Position numbers and translations under genes: made by a program. The notes below the pieces were generated by a model. It was not told the DNA's origin. It worked only from the letters and a program-made list of their open reading frames with translations, and did not search any database. From positions 1 through 6,721 of the forward strand of contig JAGOEH010000168.1 of NCBI GenBank assembly GCA_017997825.1: a DNA stretch of 6,721 nt. The letters are read 5' to 3'. This document shows positions 6,170 to 6,721 of the stretch, in pieces (position 1 is the first letter of the stretch; the number at the start of each line of letters is the position of its first letter). The DNA comes from Candidatus Delongbacteria bacterium (GTDB lineage Bacteria; JAGOEH01).

Positions 6170-6721
6170 CTATTCGACCTCGATCCTATAAGGTAAACGA
6201 GTCGTCAGTTCTCCACGGGGCGAAATACTTCCCGCCTCTTTCAGAAAACGGACATACTTGTTTTCGGACAGAAAATCACCCAGCTCCTCATCCAGAAACT
6301 GCTGGATAATATCACGCGGAGCCGGAAGCATGATAACCTTAACCGTTTCCTCTTGGGGAATCCCAGCCAGCTCCTTGACGCCCGCAATAGCCTCGGTGAT
6401 CCCGCCAATCTCGTCCACCAACCCGTTGGTATGCGCCTGACTGCCGGTCCAAACCCGGCCCTGACCCAGGGAATCCACCTGATCCTTGCTTTTGTTGCGG
6501 CCGGCTCCCACCTTGCTGATAAACTGATCGTAGAAGACCTCGATATACTGAGTCAGTTTTTCTTTCTCATAGCTCTTCAGGGTGTCAACGGTGGCAAAAA
6601 AGTCGGCATGGGGATCGGTATTGATACTGACCGTATTCAGATCCAGTTTATCCATCAGACCGGTCATTCCGGCTTTAAAAAAAAAACCCCCATCGATTCG
6701 GTCAAGGGGGTATGAATGGAA
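6170..6721 (-). CDS. sppA: signal peptide peptidase SppA (peptidase S49), C-terminal part with a frame break
   Basis: SppA is a membrane-anchored serine protease that degrades leftover signal peptides. This piece matches the C-terminal S49 domain of the long, two-domain (E. coli 67-kDa) type. It has DPHADFF, comparable to the E. coli C-domain 'SPLAD' segment, then YDQFISKVGAGR, GQGRVWTG, NGLVDEIGG and the tail LPYRIEVE. In the long type the catalytic Lys lies in the N-terminal domain, so its absence here is expected; the catalytic Ser region lies outside the window. The frame is broken. Codons from 6676 down to the TAG at 6172-6170 read as SppA, but above the ten-T run (6686-6677) the SppA-like reading TPLTESMGVFF (compare LTGSIGV) is in the frame starting at 6720, which meets TGA at 6666-6664. 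Eleven or eight T's would join the two. The ATG at 6667 lies inside the domain and is not the true start. gltX follows after one base. Confidence 0.8.
   Translation of the reverse strand, partial: FHSYPLDRIDGGFFFKAGMTGLMDKLDLNTVSINTDPHADFFATVDTLKSYEKEKLTQYIEVFYDQFISKVGAGRNKSKDQVDSLGQGRVWTGSQAHTNGLVDEIGGITEAIAGVKELAGIPQEETVKVIMLPAPRDIIQQFLDEELGDFLSENKYVRFLKEAGSISPRGELTTRLPYRIEVE
6677..6711 (-). terminator. terminator-like hairpin plus ten T's inside the sppA coding region
   Basis: On the minus strand ACCCCC (6711-6706) pairs with GGGGGT (6691-6686), and TTGA (6705-6702) with TCGA (6696-6693), with one bulged T (6692) and a 5-base loop. That makes ten pairs, directly followed by nine more T's. 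By shape it is an excellent intrinsic terminator, yet it sits within the S49 domain exactly where the frame changes. It may terminate or attenuate transcription before gltX, may stimulate polymerase slippage on the T run, or may be a by-product of codon choice. Confidence 0.5.

Noticed and set aside
5479-6309. 276-codon plus-strand open frame opposite gltX
   Set aside because: It is antisense to an unmistakable GluRS and runs across the gltX/sppA junction. It has no recognisable domain and is best explained as a shadow of the coding strand.
6665-6667. ATG at 6667 as the start of a small separate protein
   Set aside because: It falls in the middle of the conserved S49 domain and lacks a ribosome site. 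SppA-like sequence continues upstream of it, so it is an internal methionine codon after a frame break.

Overview
This is bacterial chromosomal DNA carrying housekeeping genes. Base composition looks close to half G+C, the code is standard (TAA, TAG and TGA all end genes here), and most starts have strong AGGAG-type ribosome sites. I saw no mobile element, CRISPR array, tRNA or rRNA. A dedicated glutaminyl-tRNA synthetase (GlnRS) beside an ordinary glutamyl-tRNA synthetase limits the host to bacteria that acquired GlnRS (for example gammaproteobacteria, Bacteroidota, Planctomycetota, Deinococcus and several uncultured phyla). I cannot name the phylum from this window.

Layout from left to right. 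(1) Minus strand, 1-1882: glnS runs leftward and is followed after 36 bases by the start of a transketolase gene that leaves the window. The two probably share a transcript. (2) 1883-2295: a 413-base divergent control region. It holds a near-consensus sigma-70 promoter facing right, a weaker promoter candidate facing left, inverted repeats around them, and a long leader of about 190 bases with two good hairpins. The second hairpin abuts the ribosome site of the next gene. (3) Plus strand, 2296-3291: a pyridoxal-phosphate enzyme of the D-cysteine desulfhydrase / ACC deaminase family. Its active-site residues point to D-cysteine desulfhydrase rather than ACC deaminase. (4) 3292-3406: a convergent gap with a 14-bp hairpin that lacks a T tract. 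(5) Minus strand, 6721-3407: a tightly packed run of sppA (C-terminal part), gltX and a fold-type-I aminotransferase. sppA and gltX are 1 base apart, and the gltX stop overlaps a possible aminotransferase start in TAATG.

The clearest anomaly is at the right end. The sppA reading frame is broken at a run of ten T's on the coding strand. Upstream of the run the SppA-like sequence is in one frame, and downstream it is in another. The run directly follows a 10-bp GC-rich hairpin, so the site looks like an intrinsic terminator lying inside a coding region. It could be a homopolymer sequencing error, a real frameshift, or a hairpin-stimulated transcriptional slippage site. The second point of interest is the structured leader of the desulfhydrase-like gene. 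I see no evidence of an entirely new multigene system here.
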